Shown piece after piece: positions 25,580-34,658 of a stretch of 64,000 bases of DNA. The stretch's first letter is position 1. Each line of letters opens with the position of its first letter. Position numbers and translations under genes: made by a program. The notes beneath the pieces were generated by a model that had not been told where the DNA came from, did no database searches, and was given only the letters and a program-made list of their open reading frames with translations. Source of the stretch: Erwinia persicina (lineage in GTDB: Bacteria; Pseudomonadota; Gammaproteobacteria; Enterobacterales; Enterobacteriaceae); the NCBI RefSeq assembly GCF_014838825.1, contig NZ_JACYMO010000001.1, positions 1,196,830 to 1,260,829 on the forward strand, given 5' to 3'.

Positions 25580-27865
25580 ATGAATCAGAGTCTGCTTGTA
25601 ACCAAACGCGATGGCCGCACCGAGCGTATCGATCTCGATAAAATCCACCGTGTTCTCGACTGGGCTGCCGAAGGACTGCAAAACGTCTCCGTCTCCCAGG
25701 TTGAGCTGCGATCCCACATCCAGTTCTACGAAGGTATCCGCACTTCTGATATCCATGAAACCGTCATCAAGTCTGCAGCTGACCTGATCTCCCGCGATGC
25801 CCCTGACTATCAGTACATGGCCGCCCGTCTGGCGATCTTCCACCTGCGTAAAAAAGCGTACGGTCAGTTTGAGCCACCGAAGCTGATCGACCAGGTGAAA
25901 CGCATGGTTGAGATGGGTAAATATGACCATCACCTGCTGGAAGACTACAGCGCGGAAGAGTTTGAGCTGATGGACGGCTTTATCGACCACTGGCGCGATA
26001 TGAACTTCTCCTACGCTGCCGTTAAGCAGCTGGAAGGCAAGTATCTGGTGCAGAACCGCGTCAGCGGTGATATCTATGAAAGCGCCCAGTTCCTCTACAT
26101 TCTGGTGGCGGCCTGCCTGTTCTCTGGCTACCCGCGTGAGACCCGTCTGGACTACGTGAAGCGTTTCTATGATGCGATCTCCACCTTTAAGATCTCGCTG
26201 CCGACGCCGATTATGTCGGGCGTCCGTACCCCTACCCGCCAGTTCAGCTCCTGTGTGCTGATCGAGTGTGGTGACAGTCTGGACTCCATCAACGCCACCT
26301 CCAGCGCCATCGTGAAGTATGTGTCTCAGCGTGCCGGTATCGGCATCAATGCCGGACGTATCCGCGCGCTGGGCAGCCCGATCCGCGGCGGTGAAGCGTT
26401 CCATACCGGCTGTATTCCGTTCTACAAACATTTCCAGACTGCGGTGAAATCCTGCTCTCAGGGCGGCGTTCGCGGTGGGGCAGCAACCCTGTTCTACCCG
26501 ATGTGGCACCTGGAAGTGGAAAGCCTGCTGGTACTGAAAAACAACCGTGGCGTGGAAGGTAACCGCGTGCGCCACATGGATTACGGCGTTCAGATCAACA
26601 AGCTGATGTATCAGCGCCTGCTGAAAGGCGAAGATATCACCCTGTTCAGCCCGTCTGACGTGCCTGGCCTGTACGATGCCTTCTTCGCGAATCAGGAAGA
26701 GTTTGAGCGTCTGTACACCAAATATGAGCAGGACAGCAGCATCCGCAAGCAGCGTATCAAAGCCGTGGACCTGTTCTCGCTGATGATGCAGGAGCGCGCC
26801 TCCACCGGCCGTATCTACATTCAGAACGTGGACCACTGCAACACCCACAGCCCGTTTGACCCGGCTATTGCTCCGGTGCGCCAGTCTAACCTGTGCCTGG
26901 AAATTGCCCTGCCGACCAAACCGATGATGGACGTCAACGACGAAAATGGCGAAATTGCCCTTTGTACGCTGTCGGCGTTTAACCTGGGGGCGATTGAAAG
27001 CCTGGACGACCTGCAGGAGCTGGCAACGCTGGCTGTGCGTGCGCTGGATGCCCTGCTGGACTACCAGGACTACCCTATCCCGGCCGCCAAACGTGGCGCA
27101 ATGGGCCGCCGTACGCTGGGTATTGGCGTCATTAACTATGCTTACTACCTGGCGAAGAACGGTGTTCGTTACTCCGACGGCAGTGCAAACGAGCTGACCC
27201 ACCAGACCTTCGAAGCTATTCAGTACTGGCTGCTGAAGGCCTCAAACGATCTGGCGATTGAACAGGGTGCCTGCCCGTGGTTTAACGAAACCACCTATTC
27301 CCAGGGCATTATGCCGATCGACACCTACAAGAAAGACCTGGATGCGATCTGTAATACCCCGCTGCTGCTCGACTGGGATGCGCTGCGCGAGTCGGTGAAA
27401 AAACACGGCCTGCGTAACTCCACCCTGTCTGCACTGATGCCGTCAGAAACCTCTTCACAGATTTCTAACGCCACCAACGGTATTGAACCACCGCGCGGTC
27501 ATATCAGCATTAAAGCGTCGAAAGACGGTATCCTGCGTCAGGTGGTGCCGGAGTATGAGCGCCTGAAGGATAACTATGAACTGCTGTGGGATATGCCAAA
27601 TAACGATGGCTACCTGCAGCTGGTCGGCCTGATGCAGAAATTTATCGACCAGGCGATTTCATCGAACACCAACTACGACCCGACGCGCTTTGCCAACGGT
27701 AAGGTGCCGATGAAGCAGCTGTTGAAAGATCTGCTGACCGCCTACAAATTCGGCGTGAAAACGCTGTACTACCAGAACACCCGCGACGGTGCGGAAGATA
27801 CGCAGGAAGACCTGGTGCCCTCCATTCAGGATGACGGCTGCGAAAGCGGTGCCTGCAAAATCTAA
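25580..27865 (+). CDS. nrdA: Class Ia ribonucleoside-diphosphate reductase, alpha subunit
   Basis: NrdA (761 residues, the same length as in E. coli) reduces ribonucleoside diphosphates to dNDPs in a complex with NrdB. The N-terminal ATP cone (about 1-95) carries the activity site (LVTKRDGRTERIDLDKIHRV). Active-site cysteines are Cys225 (FSSCVLIECG), Cys439 with Glu441 (NLCLEIALP) and Cys462 (ALCTLSAFN). The C-terminal redox pair is in DGCESGACKI. It is the first gene of nrdA-nrdB-yfaE, preceded by the DnaA and NrdR boxes. The ribosome site is modest (AAGGACAGG about 10 bases upstream). Confidence 0.98.
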   Translation: MNQSLLVTKRDGRTERIDLDKIHRVLDWAAEGLQNVSVSQVELRSHIQFYEGIRTSDIHETVIKSAADLISRDAPDYQYMAARLAIFHLRKKAYGQFEPPKLIDQVKRMVEMGKYDHHLLEDYSAEEFELMDGFIDHWRDMNFSYAAVKQLEGKYLVQNRVSGDIYESAQFLYILVAACLFSGYPRETRLDYVKRFYDAISTFKISLPTPIMSGVRTPTRQFSSCVLIECGDSLDSINATSSAIVKYVSQRAGIGINAGRIRALGSPIRGGEAFHTGCIPFYKHFQTAVKSCSQGGVRGGAATLFYPMWHLEVESLLVLKNNRGVEGNRVRHMDYGVQINKLMYQRLLKGEDITLFSPSDVPGLYDAFFANQEEFERLYTKYEQDSSIRKQRIKAVDLFSLMMQERASTGRIYIQNVDHCNTHSPFDPAIAPVRQSNLCLEIALPTKPMMDVNDENGEIALCTLSAFNLGAIESLDDLQELATLAVRALDALLDYQDYPIPAAKRGAMGRRTLGIGVINYAYYLAKNGVRYSDGSANELTHQTFEAIQYWLLKASNDLAIEQGACPWFNETTYSQGIMPIDTYKKDLDAICNTPLLLDWDALRESVKKHGLRNSTLSALMPSETSSQISNATNGIEPPRGHISIKASKDGILRQVVPEYERLKDNYELLWDMPNNDGYLQLVGLMQKFIDQAISSNTNYDPTRFANGKVPMKQLLKDLLTAYKFGVKTLYYQNTRDGAEDTQEDLVPSIQDDGCESGACKI

Positions 27866-27871
27866 CCGGCA

Positions 27872-27895
27872 GGGGCGGTCAGCGCCGCCCCTTTT
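27872..27895 (+). terminator. Terminator-like hairpin in the nrdA-nrdB gap
   Basis: GGGGCGG and CCGCCCC form a 7-base GC stem with a 6-base loop followed by TTTT, six bases after the nrdA stop. It lies inside the operon, so partial termination or protection of nrdA mRNA is likelier than complete stop. Confidence 0.6.
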
Positions 27896-27909
27896 ACGAT
27901 TTCCCTACG

Positions 27910-27927
27910 GGGCCAGCATGCTGGCCC
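27910..27927. repeat. Perfect 18-base palindrome before nrdB
   Basis: GGGCCAGCATGCTGGCCC is its own reverse complement, 20 bases upstream of the nrdB start. It could form a second hairpin in the transcript or be a protein-binding site; no regulator is assigned. Confidence 0.8.
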
Positions 27928-27947
27928 TGACTCATTTGGATTGAATC

Positions 27948-29078
27948 ATGGCTTACACAACGTTTTCACAGAATAAAAACAACCAGCTGTTGGAACCGAT
28001 GTTCTTCGGTCAGCCGGTGAACGTGGCGCGTTTCGACCAGCAGAAATATGACATCTTTGAAAAACTGATCGAAAAGCAGCTCTCTTTCTTCTGGCGTCCG
28101 GAGGAAGTTGACGTCTCCCGCGACCGTATCGACTATCAGGCGCTGCCGGATCACGAGAAGCACATCTTTATCAGCAATCTGAAATATCAGACCCTGCTGG
28201 ACTCCATTCAGGGACGCAGCCCGAACGTCGCGCTGCTGCCGCTGATTTCCATCCCTGAGCTGGAAACCTGGATTGAAACCTGGGCGTTTTCAGAGACAAT
28301 CCACTCGCGCTCATACACCCATATCATCCGTAATATCGTCAACGACCCGGCGCTGGTGTTCGACGATATCGTCACCAATGAGCAGATCCTGTCACGCGCT
28401 AAAGACATCTCTGGCTACTACGACGATCTGATCGAGATGACCAGCTACTGGCATCTGCTGGGTGAAGGTACGCACGAGGTCAACGGTAAATCCGTGACCG
28501 TCAGCCTGCGCGCACTGAAAAAACAGCTGTATATCTGCCTGATGAGCGTTAACGCACTGGAAGCCATTCGCTTCTACGTCAGCTTTGCCTGTTCCTTCGC
28601 GTTCGCCGAACGTGAACTGATGGAAGGCAACGCTAAAATCATCAAGCTGATCGCCCGTGATGAAGCCCTGCACCTGACCGGCACGCAGCATATGCTGAAC
28701 CTGCTGCGCAGCGGCGAAGACGATCCGGAAATGGCGGAGATTGCCAAAGAGTGTCGTCAGGAGTGCTACGACCTGTTTGTGCTGGCGGCCGAGCAGGAGA
28801 AAGAGTGGGCGGAATATCTGTTCAGCGGCGGTTCGATGATCGGCCTGAACAAAGATATTCTGTGGCAGTACATTGAGTACATCACCAACATCCGCATGAA
28901 CGCCGTCGGCCTGGATCTGCCGTTTAAAACCCGCTCGAATCCAATCCCGTGGATCAACTCCTGGCTGGTGTCCGATAACGTTCAGGTGGCACCGCAGGAA
29001 GTGGAAGTCAGCTCTTACCTGGTCGGTCAGATTGATTCTGAAGTGAATGCCGACGACCTCAGCGACTTCGAGCTGTAA
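27948..29078 (+). CDS. nrdB: Class Ia ribonucleoside-diphosphate reductase, beta subunit
   Basis: NrdB (376 residues, the E. coli length) houses the diiron centre and the stable tyrosyl radical that starts catalysis in NrdA. Tyr122 is in [17 protein letters not shown], where the Glu and His residues also supply iron ligands. The remaining ligand motif [15 protein letters not shown] is intact, and the acidic C-terminal tail that docks on NrdA ends DLSDFEL. It follows nrdA after an 82-base gap with two hairpins. The ribosome site is weak (GGATTG), so translation may depend on leader structure. Confidence 0.98.
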   Translation: MAYTTFSQNKNNQLLEPMFFGQPVNVARFDQQKYDIFEKLIEKQLSFFWRPEEVDVSRDRIDYQALPDHEKHIFISNLKYQTLLDSIQGRSPNVALLPLISIPELETWIETWAFSETIHSRSYTHIIRNIVNDPALVFDDIVTNEQILSRAKDISGYYDDLIEMTSYWHLLGEGTHEVNGKSVTVSLRALKKQLYICLMSVNALEAIRFYVSFACSFAFAERELMEGNAKIIKLIARDEALHLTGTQHMLNLLRSGEDDPEMAEIAKECRQECYDLFVLAAEQEKEWAEYLFSGGSMIGLNKDILWQYIEYITNIRMNAVGLDLPFKTRSNPIPWINSWLVSDNVQVAPQEVEVSSYLVGQIDSEVNADDLSDFEL

Positions 29079-29079
29079 G

Positions 29080-29334
29080 ATGGCGAGCATTACACTGCGT
29101 ACCTCCGGTACGCAGCTTGAGTGTGATGATGAGCACCCTTCCCTGCTGGCCGCGCTGGAGTCGCACCGGGTATGTGTGGAGTATCAGTGTCGTGAAGGCT
29201 ACTGCGGCTCATGCCGTACCCGCCTGCTGAAGGGAGAAGTCAGTTACAACGCGACGCCGCTGGCCTTTGTCAATCAGGGTGAAATTCTGCCCTGCTGCTG
29301 CAAGGCCGACGGGGATATTGAGATCGAGTTGTAG
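29080..29334 (+). CDS. yfaE: [2Fe-2S] ferredoxin YfaE, NrdB cofactor maintenance
   Basis: YfaE (84 residues) is a small plant-type ferredoxin that supplies electrons to regenerate and maintain the NrdB diferric-tyrosyl cofactor. Cluster cysteines are seen in VEYQCREGYCGSCRTRLL (C-x4-C-x2-C) and in ILPCCCKADGD. The ATG begins one base after the nrdB stop; an in-frame ATG at 29047 would overlap nrdB and is rejected. It is the last gene of the nrd operon, with a terminator 70 bases on. Confidence 0.95.
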   Translation: MASITLRTSGTQLECDDEHPSLLAALESHRVCVEYQCREGYCGSCRTRLLKGEVSYNATPLAFVNQGEILPCCCKADGDIEIEL

Positions 29335-29402
29335 ACGGCGGTGCCCGCCACCGGCACGACCGGAAAAAAAGGCCCCCTCCACGCACGGCAACACATCCCC
29401 CA

Positions 29403-29433
29403 GGGCTGACCTTCTTTAGGGTCAGCCCTTTTT
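29403..29433 (+). terminator. nrdAB-yfaE operon terminator
   Basis: GGGCTGACC (29403-29411) pairs with GGTCAGCCC (29420-29428), followed by TTTTT. It lies between yfaE and the convergent cinA-like gene. Confidence 0.9.
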
Positions 29434-29438
29434 AATAC

Positions 29439-30629
29439 TTATAACGTTTCGACCACATCAATCCAGCCGTGTCCGGTGGTCACCGACTGACCATTCAACC
29501 AGCGGCGCAGCATATTCATCGCCAGCATGGCGACCATGTCCTGGCGGGCTTTCAGGCCGTGACGGCTGACGTTAAATTTCACCTTTTGTGCAAAGGTGCC
29601 GTCCGGGGTATGCAGCGCAAAGCCCAGACGATCGTCTTCCAGACCGCCCACGACCAGCGCCAGCCTGGCGTGATTCTGCCTGGCCAGCTGCTGACTGCGC
29701 GCCGCCAGCACCCCCAGCGACTCACTCTGATTAGGTAATACGTTGCCCGCGACCAGCGAGGCCCCTGCGGAGATCAGCTGCCACTGCAGCAGACCCGCGC
29801 TGAACTGTTCGCTGATACTCAGCGACAGTTTGTGTTCCTTCAGGCGACGCGCCAGCTGTTCAGGTAGAGTTTCAAACCCTTCGAAAATCACGCTGTCCCC
29901 GGCAATTTCACGTACCTGCTGCCAGAACTGCTCCATCTCTGCTCTTTTTGACGCCGGACCGTTCAGCTTCAGTTCAATGATCGGCATGGAGGCACGATAG
30001 CCCATCACCACGCCCTCCGGCAGCGGCAGGGGTTCAATATCGGAGGCCAGATCGCTTTCCCCGCGGCCAAAGGTTGTCATGCGCAGGCATAAAGGCGGCT
30101 CCGGCAGCTGAAAGCGCGCCTTGAGGCGCGGCAGGATTTGATCCATCACCATCACTTTGTATTCAGAGGGCACGCCGGGGGTGAAGAAAATCCAGCAGCG
30201 GTTGAGCTGCATGGCAAAACCGCAGGCCGTCCCCACCGGATTATCAATCATCTCGGCACCCTGTGGGATCTCCGCCTGCTTGCGGTTGCTGGGGGCCATT
30301 GCCTTACCGCGGCTGGCAAAGAAGGCTTCCATTTTCACCAGCCACTCAGGGTGGATCTCCAGCTCTACCCCAGCGGCGGTAGCCGCCGCCAGCGCGCTTA
30401 AGTCATCACTGGTCGGGCCCAGCCCGCCGTTGACGATCAGCACATCGGCCACCTTGCTGCGTTCAGTCAGTACTGTGACCAGCTCCTGCAGGCTGTCACC
30501 CACCGTCTGACGGCTGGTCATCGGCAAGCCGTGTTCAAACAGTACGCCAGCCAGCCAGGCCGCATTGGTGTCGACGATCTGTCCGTGCAGGACTTCGTCG
30601 CCAGTCGCGAGCATTTCCACTCTTATCAT
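29439..30629 (-). CDS. yfaY: CinA-like protein YfaY
   Basis: This 396-residue protein has an N-terminal molybdopterin-binding-like COG1058 domain (LATGDEVLHGQIVDTNAAWLA; VNGGLGPTSDDLSALA; FTPGVPSEYK) and a C-terminal CinA/PncC-like domain. The usual amidohydrolase motif CTGGL is replaced by QFSAGLL, so nicotinamide-mononucleotide deamidase activity is unlikely, as for E. coli YfaY. The COG1058 part of some relatives is an ADP-ribose pyrophosphatase; activity here is not proven. The start has GGAG six bases upstream. It lies 80 bases after menE on the same strand but may be a separate unit. Confidence 0.9.
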   Translation of the reverse strand: MIRVEMLATGDEVLHGQIVDTNAAWLAGVLFEHGLPMTSRQTVGDSLQELVTVLTERSKVADVLIVNGGLGPTSDDLSALAAATAAGVELEIHPEWLVKMEAFFASRGKAMAPSNRKQAEIPQGAEMIDNPVGTACGFAMQLNRCWIFFTPGVPSEYKVMVMDQILPRLKARFQLPEPPLCLRMTTFGRGESDLASDIEPLPLPEGVVMGYRASMPIIELKLNGPASKRAEMEQFWQQVREIAGDSVIFEGFETLPEQLARRLKEHKLSLSISEQFSAGLLQWQLISAGASLVAGNVLPNQSESLGVLAARSQQLARQNHARLALVVGGLEDDRLGFALHTPDGTFAQKVKFNVSRHGLKARQDMVAMLAMNMLRRWLNGQSVTTGHGWIDVVETL

Positions 30630-30709
30630 GTTGTTCTCCGGTGTACTTATGTCATGACACTGTAGGAAGCCCTTCCGGGAAACACAATGTCATTTTCGAC
30701 AACGCCCGG

Positions 30710-32074
30710 TTATTTCTGCTGCTGCGCGACCCACGCCTTCAGCTGCTGGCGGGAACGTTTAAGGGATCCCCCCTCTGCCGCCGGCAGCGGATACCATGCC
30801 ACCGGGCGCTGATAGCCGGCGAGCCGCGGGGCGGCCCAGGCCGCCAGGCGGTCCAGGGCAATTCCGCCTTCGACCAGCGCCACCGGCCGCTGACCGTACT
30901 CGGCACTCGCCTGCGGCACGATAAACACCTGCGTGACCGCTGGATGTGCCTGCACTATTTTTTCGATCTGTTCGGGCTGCACACCTTCGCCCCCCGAGAA
31001 AAACAGATTATCGCGTCGCCCGTCAATCACCAGCTCATCCTGCAGCCAGCGGCCACGGTCGCCGGTGTGTAACCATCCGTCAGCGTCAGCCAGCGGCCGT
31101 AGCGCACCCGCCGACCAGTACCCTGATGCCAGAGCCGGCGAACAAACCCAGACTTCTCCCTCCACCAGACGAACCTGATGCCCGGCTAAGGGCGGCCCGA
31201 CGCCGGAACGGTGATCTGCCCGGCGGGCGCAGACGGTCGAGGCGGTTTCGGTCATACCATAGCCGCAGTAGCAGCGCAGCCCGGCCTCTTCAGCCTTACG
31301 GGTCAGCTCCCCCGGGATCTGTGCACCACCGAGCAGCACCGCACGCAGGCTGGCGGGCAGTGCTGACTGTTGCAGCAGCCGCCAGAGCTGGGTAGGGACC
31401 AGCGAGGCCAGCGTGCTGCGCGCCAGGGCCGCATGGAAACCGCGGGCATCCGGGATCACCAGAGTCGCCCCCAGCGACAGCCAGCGCCAGAGGATCCCCA
31501 TACCGGAGACATGGAACAGCGGCAGTGACAGCAGCCAGCGGTCATCCCTCTTGCCGTTCATCAGCGCGGCCACCGCCGCCGCGCTGTAGAGATGAGCAGC
31601 AAAGGTGTGCGCGGCGGCTTTGGGAAGCCCGGTGGAGCCAGATGTCAGCGTCAGCGTGGCGATCCGCTCCGGCTGCCACGGAGCACTGCTCTTTCCCGTC
31701 GCCCGGCACAGCGTCAGCGGCGGAAGCGGCGCGGCCACAGGCCCGGCCAGATTCAGCATAAAACGTGCTGACAACCCCGGTAGCAGCGCGTCCCGCTGTT
31801 CAGCGGGAAGTCCGGGATTGAGTCCCAGCACCCGCGCGCCGCAGGCCAGCAGCCCGAGCCAGGCCAGCAGGGCATCAAGGCTGTTGCCGCTGCGCAGGAC
31901 CACCAGGTCGCCCGGGTTGACCCCCTGCTGGCGGAAACCGGCGGCCTGTCCGCTGATGGCCTGCCCCAGCTGCTGCCAGGTCAGGCGCAGCTGACCGGCA
32001 TCAACCGCCAGCGCCTCCGGGCAACGCTGCTGCCAGCCACACCACGGCCAGTCGGTTATCGCTGCCAGAGACAT
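30710..32074 (-). CDS. menE: o-Succinylbenzoate--CoA ligase MenE
   Basis: MenE (454 residues) is an adenylate-forming enzyme that activates o-succinylbenzoate to its CoA thioester for MenB. The AMP-binding core motif [13 protein letters not shown] (about 140-152), GYGMTETAS, the hinge TGDRGRW and the ANL C-terminal motif GGSLKR are visible. The start chosen is [11 protein letters not shown] at 32074, overlapping the end of menC by 19 bases; an in-frame start 15 codons earlier would overlap more. It is the last gene of menF-D-H-B-C-E, as in E. coli. Confidence 0.95.
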   Translation of the reverse strand: MSLAAITDWPWCGWQQRCPEALAVDAGQLRLTWQQLGQAISGQAAGFRQQGVNPGDLVVLRSGNSLDALLAWLGLLACGARVLGLNPGLPAEQRDALLPGLSARFMLNLAGPVAAPLPPLTLCRATGKSSAPWQPERIATLTLTSGSTGLPKAAAHTFAAHLYSAAAVAALMNGKRDDRWLLSLPLFHVSGMGILWRWLSLGATLVIPDARGFHAALARSTLASLVPTQLWRLLQQSALPASLRAVLLGGAQIPGELTRKAEEAGLRCYCGYGMTETASTVCARRADHRSGVGPPLAGHQVRLVEGEVWVCSPALASGYWSAGALRPLADADGWLHTGDRGRWLQDELVIDGRRDNLFFSGGEGVQPEQIEKIVQAHPAVTQVFIVPQASAEYGQRPVALVEGGIALDRLAAWAAPRLAGYQRPVAWYPLPAAEGGSLKRSRQQLKAWVAQQQK

Positions 32075-33024
32075 GATAACGCCTCGTGCCCCTGAACGGG
32101 GAGCGCACTGCCCGGCCACGCTCTGAGCACCTGCTGCTGCATCAGCTGCAGCGTGTCCAGCCCCGGCAGCACCCCCGGCGTCAGCCAGTGTGCCAGCCGC
32201 GCCAGCAAAGTCAGCCCCAGACTGGACTCCAGCGTACTGCTGATCACCGGGGTCAGCCCGTGCGCCTGCGCCTGTCTCACCTGCCGCTGCACCCGCTCAA
32301 TGCTGCCGGTCAGCGTGGGTTTGATCACCACAGCGACCACGCCGGGCGCTGCGCTCAGCGCGTCTTGCTCCTCACGCAGGGTTTCGTCCCAGGCAATATT
32401 AATGCCGGTCTCTGCGGCGAAGGCCAGGCTTTGCTGCCGGTCCCTGCACGGCTCCTCGATAAACGCGATGCGTGAACGCAGTGCGGGTGAGACATGGCGG
32501 GCGAAACTCAGCGCTTTTTCCAGCGTCCAGCTGCGGTTAGCATCGAGCCGCAGGGTCAGCTGAGGCAGTGCTTCAAGCAGCAGGCTGGCCTGCATCCCGT
32601 CGCGCACCGCCTCGTACAAGCCCACCTTCATTTTCGCCAGCGGCTGCGGCTGCTGACACAGGCGCTGGAACAGCTCATCGGGGTCGCCGCTGCACAGCTG
32701 CGCCAGACGATACTCCCCCTCAGCAGGCAGTGTGTTACTCAGCCCGGCCAGCGCACAGCTGATGCCAAACGCCACGGAGTGCAGTTCACTTTCTGCAGGC
32801 ATCACGCCATCACACCACTGTGACAGCCAGCCGGTGGCCTGCTCCCGAGCCTGTTCCGGCGTTTCATGACTGAACTCCGGCAGTGGCGCAATCTCGCCCC
32901 AGCCCTCCGTCTGCCCATCGCACAGCCTCACCAGCATCCCCTGTCGCACTTTTAACCGCTGATGGCGCAATACCACCCCGGCCTCCAGCGCAATCTGATA
33001 TCCGTACAGCGCGGCGCGGCGCAT
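32056..33024 (-). CDS. menC: o-Succinylbenzoate synthase MenC
   Basis: MenC (322 residues) is an enolase-superfamily dehydratase converting SHCHC to o-succinylbenzoate. The active-site lysine motif AKMKVG, the metal ligands in [15 protein letters not shown] and AWDETL, and the second lysine in VVIKPTLTG appear in the expected order. Its ATG overlaps the menB stop by one base (TGATG), implying translational coupling, and its end overlaps menE by 19 bases. Confidence 0.96.
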   Translation of the reverse strand: MRRAALYGYQIALEAGVVLRHQRLKVRQGMLVRLCDGQTEGWGEIAPLPEFSHETPEQAREQATGWLSQWCDGVMPAESELHSVAFGISCALAGLSNTLPAEGEYRLAQLCSGDPDELFQRLCQQPQPLAKMKVGLYEAVRDGMQASLLLEALPQLTLRLDANRSWTLEKALSFARHVSPALRSRIAFIEEPCRDRQQSLAFAAETGINIAWDETLREEQDALSAAPGVVAVVIKPTLTGSIERVQRQVRQAQAHGLTPVISSTLESSLGLTLLARLAHWLTPGVLPGLDTLQLMQQQVLRAWPGSALPVQGHEALSCLWQR

Positions 33025-33881
33025 CAGGGATTACGCCGAAACGGACTGAAGTCAGGCTGGCGTTTCTGGTTAAAGGCGTTGCGCCCTTCCTGCCCCTCTT
33101 CGGTCATATAGAACAGCATGGTGGCATTCCCCGCCAGCTCCTGCAGCCCGGCCTGTCCGTCACAGTCGGCATTGAGGGCCGCCTTCAGACAGCGCAGCGC
33201 CATCGGGCTGTTTTGCAGCATCTCGCGGCACCAGCGTACCGTCTCTTTTTCCAGTTCGGCCAGCGGAACCACCGTATTCACCAGCCCCATATCCAGCGCC
33301 TGCCGGGCATCGTACATCCGACAGAGGAACCAGATTTCACGTGCCTTTTTCTGACCGACGATGCGCGCCATATAGGCAGCGCCCCAGCCGCCGTCAAATG
33401 AGCCGACTTTCGGCCCTGTCTGGCCAAACTGCGCGTTATCGGCAGCAATTGTCAGGTCACACATCATGTGCAGTACGTGCCCGCCGCCCACGGCGTAGCC
33501 TGCCACCATCGCCACCACCGGCTTCGGGCAGGTACGGATCTGCCGCTGCAGGTCGAGGACATTCAGATGATGAACGCCGGCGTCATCCTGATAGCCGCCG
33601 TAATCGCCGCGCACTTTCTGATCTCCACCGGAGCAAAAGGCCAGGTCACCTTCTCCGGTCAGCACAATGACCCCGACAGCCGGATCCCGCCGGGCGTTAT
33701 CCAGCGCCTGCTGGATTTCCACGATGGTCTGCGGACGGAAGGCATTGCGCACCTGTGGCCGATTGAGGGTAATTTTCGCTATGCCATCATCAGTTTTGTG
33801 GTAGCGAATATCGCAGAACTCAGCGCCGCAATCCTGCCACTGCGCCGGGGCATAAAGCTGTTTTTCATCGGGATACAACAT
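33024..33881 (-). CDS. menB: 1,4-Dihydroxy-2-naphthoyl-CoA synthase MenB
   Basis: MenB (285 residues) is a crotonase-fold enzyme that cyclises o-succinylbenzoyl-CoA into DHNA-CoA. The crotonase signature [20 protein letters not shown] (oxyanion hole) and [14 protein letters not shown] are present, together with the C-terminal RRNP end seen in MenB proteins. GGAG lies six bases before the ATG. There are 9 bases from menH and a one-base overlap with menC. Confidence 0.97.
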   Translation of the reverse strand: MLYPDEKQLYAPAQWQDCGAEFCDIRYHKTDDGIAKITLNRPQVRNAFRPQTIVEIQQALDNARRDPAVGVIVLTGEGDLAFCSGGDQKVRGDYGGYQDDAGVHHLNVLDLQRQIRTCPKPVVAMVAGYAVGGGHVLHMMCDLTIAADNAQFGQTGPKVGSFDGGWGAAYMARIVGQKKAREIWFLCRMYDARQALDMGLVNTVVPLAELEKETVRWCREMLQNSPMALRCLKAALNADCDGQAGLQELAGNATMLFYMTEEGQEGRNAFNQKRQPDFSPFRRNP

Positions 33882-33890
33882 CAGGGCTCC

Positions 33891-34658
33891 TTAATTATGA
33901 TTAAGCACGCGGGCAAGCTGATGGGCAAACCCCAGGGGGTTCGCCAGGTGTGTGTTATGCCCCGCCGCTGGAATGACCGCCGGGGGCAGCGCCGCCTGCC
34001 GGGCCAGCTGTAAAAATTTCTGATCCCACTCACCGCACAGATAACGGAATGGGAAATTTTTCTCCCGCAGTTCGGGCAACAGATCCGGCTGCGCCGACAG
34101 TGAGGTAGCCTGAAGCATCGCCGCCAGGTCTTCGCCACGATTATTCAGCCGCCGGGCCACCAGACGCTGTCGCTCGACCGCTGTCAGTTCGGCAAAAACC
34201 GGCTGCTGATACCACAAATCCAGTACCTGACCGAGCGGCTGCTGGCGGAACCGCGCTGCCCAGCTGAAATCGTGATCGCGGCGGTGGCGGCGTTCGACGG
34301 GGTTACTGAGGCCAAAATGCCCCGCCTCGACCAGCAGCCCCGCCAGACCGCTTCCGGCATGACGACAGGCGTGATACAACGCCAGTCGCCCGCCCAGCGA
34401 GTAGCCTATCAGCCAGTAGCGGTCGACCTGATGGAAGTGCAGCGTGGCGTTAAGCCGCTGTGACAGATCGTCGAAATCGGTGACGGTCTGCGCCTGGGAT
34501 CCGCCGTGGCCGGGCAGGTCAACACTCAGCAGCGGCCAGTGGCTGAAATAACGCTGTACCGGCTGCCAGTCCGCCGCACTGCCAAGAAAGCCGTGCAGCC
34601 AGACCAGCACCGGACGCGTACTGTGGTGGTGCCCCTGCCAGTGTGCATGAAGCATCAT
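33891..34658 (-). CDS. menH: SHCHC synthase MenH
   Basis: MenH (255 residues) is an alpha/beta hydrolase-fold lyase that removes pyruvate from SEPHCHC to give SHCHC. Visible motifs are the N-terminal [24 protein letters not shown], the nucleophile elbow [10 protein letters not shown], and a late histidine in [12 protein letters not shown]. Its start overlaps the menD stop by four bases (ATGA), a translational-coupling arrangement. Confidence 0.95.
   Translation of the reverse strand: MMLHAHWQGHHHSTRPVLVWLHGFLGSAADWQPVQRYFSHWPLLSVDLPGHGGSQAQTVTDFDDLSQRLNATLHFHQVDRYWLIGYSLGGRLALYHACRHAGSGLAGLLVEAGHFGLSNPVERRHRRDHDFSWAARFRQQPLGQVLDLWYQQPVFAELTAVERQRLVARRLNNRGEDLAAMLQATSLSAQPDLLPELREKNFPFRYLCGEWDQKFLQLARQAALPPAVIPAAGHNTHLANPLGFAHQLARVLNHN

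Noticed and set aside
25514-27202. A 562-codon minus-strand frame opposite nrdA.
   Set aside because: nrdA is colinear with E. coli NrdA over its full length; the antisense frame has no recognisable protein features.
30630-30709. The gap between menE and the CinA-like gene, examined for a terminator.
   Set aside because: No convincing hairpin with a U-tract was seen; whether yfaY belongs to the men transcript is left open.
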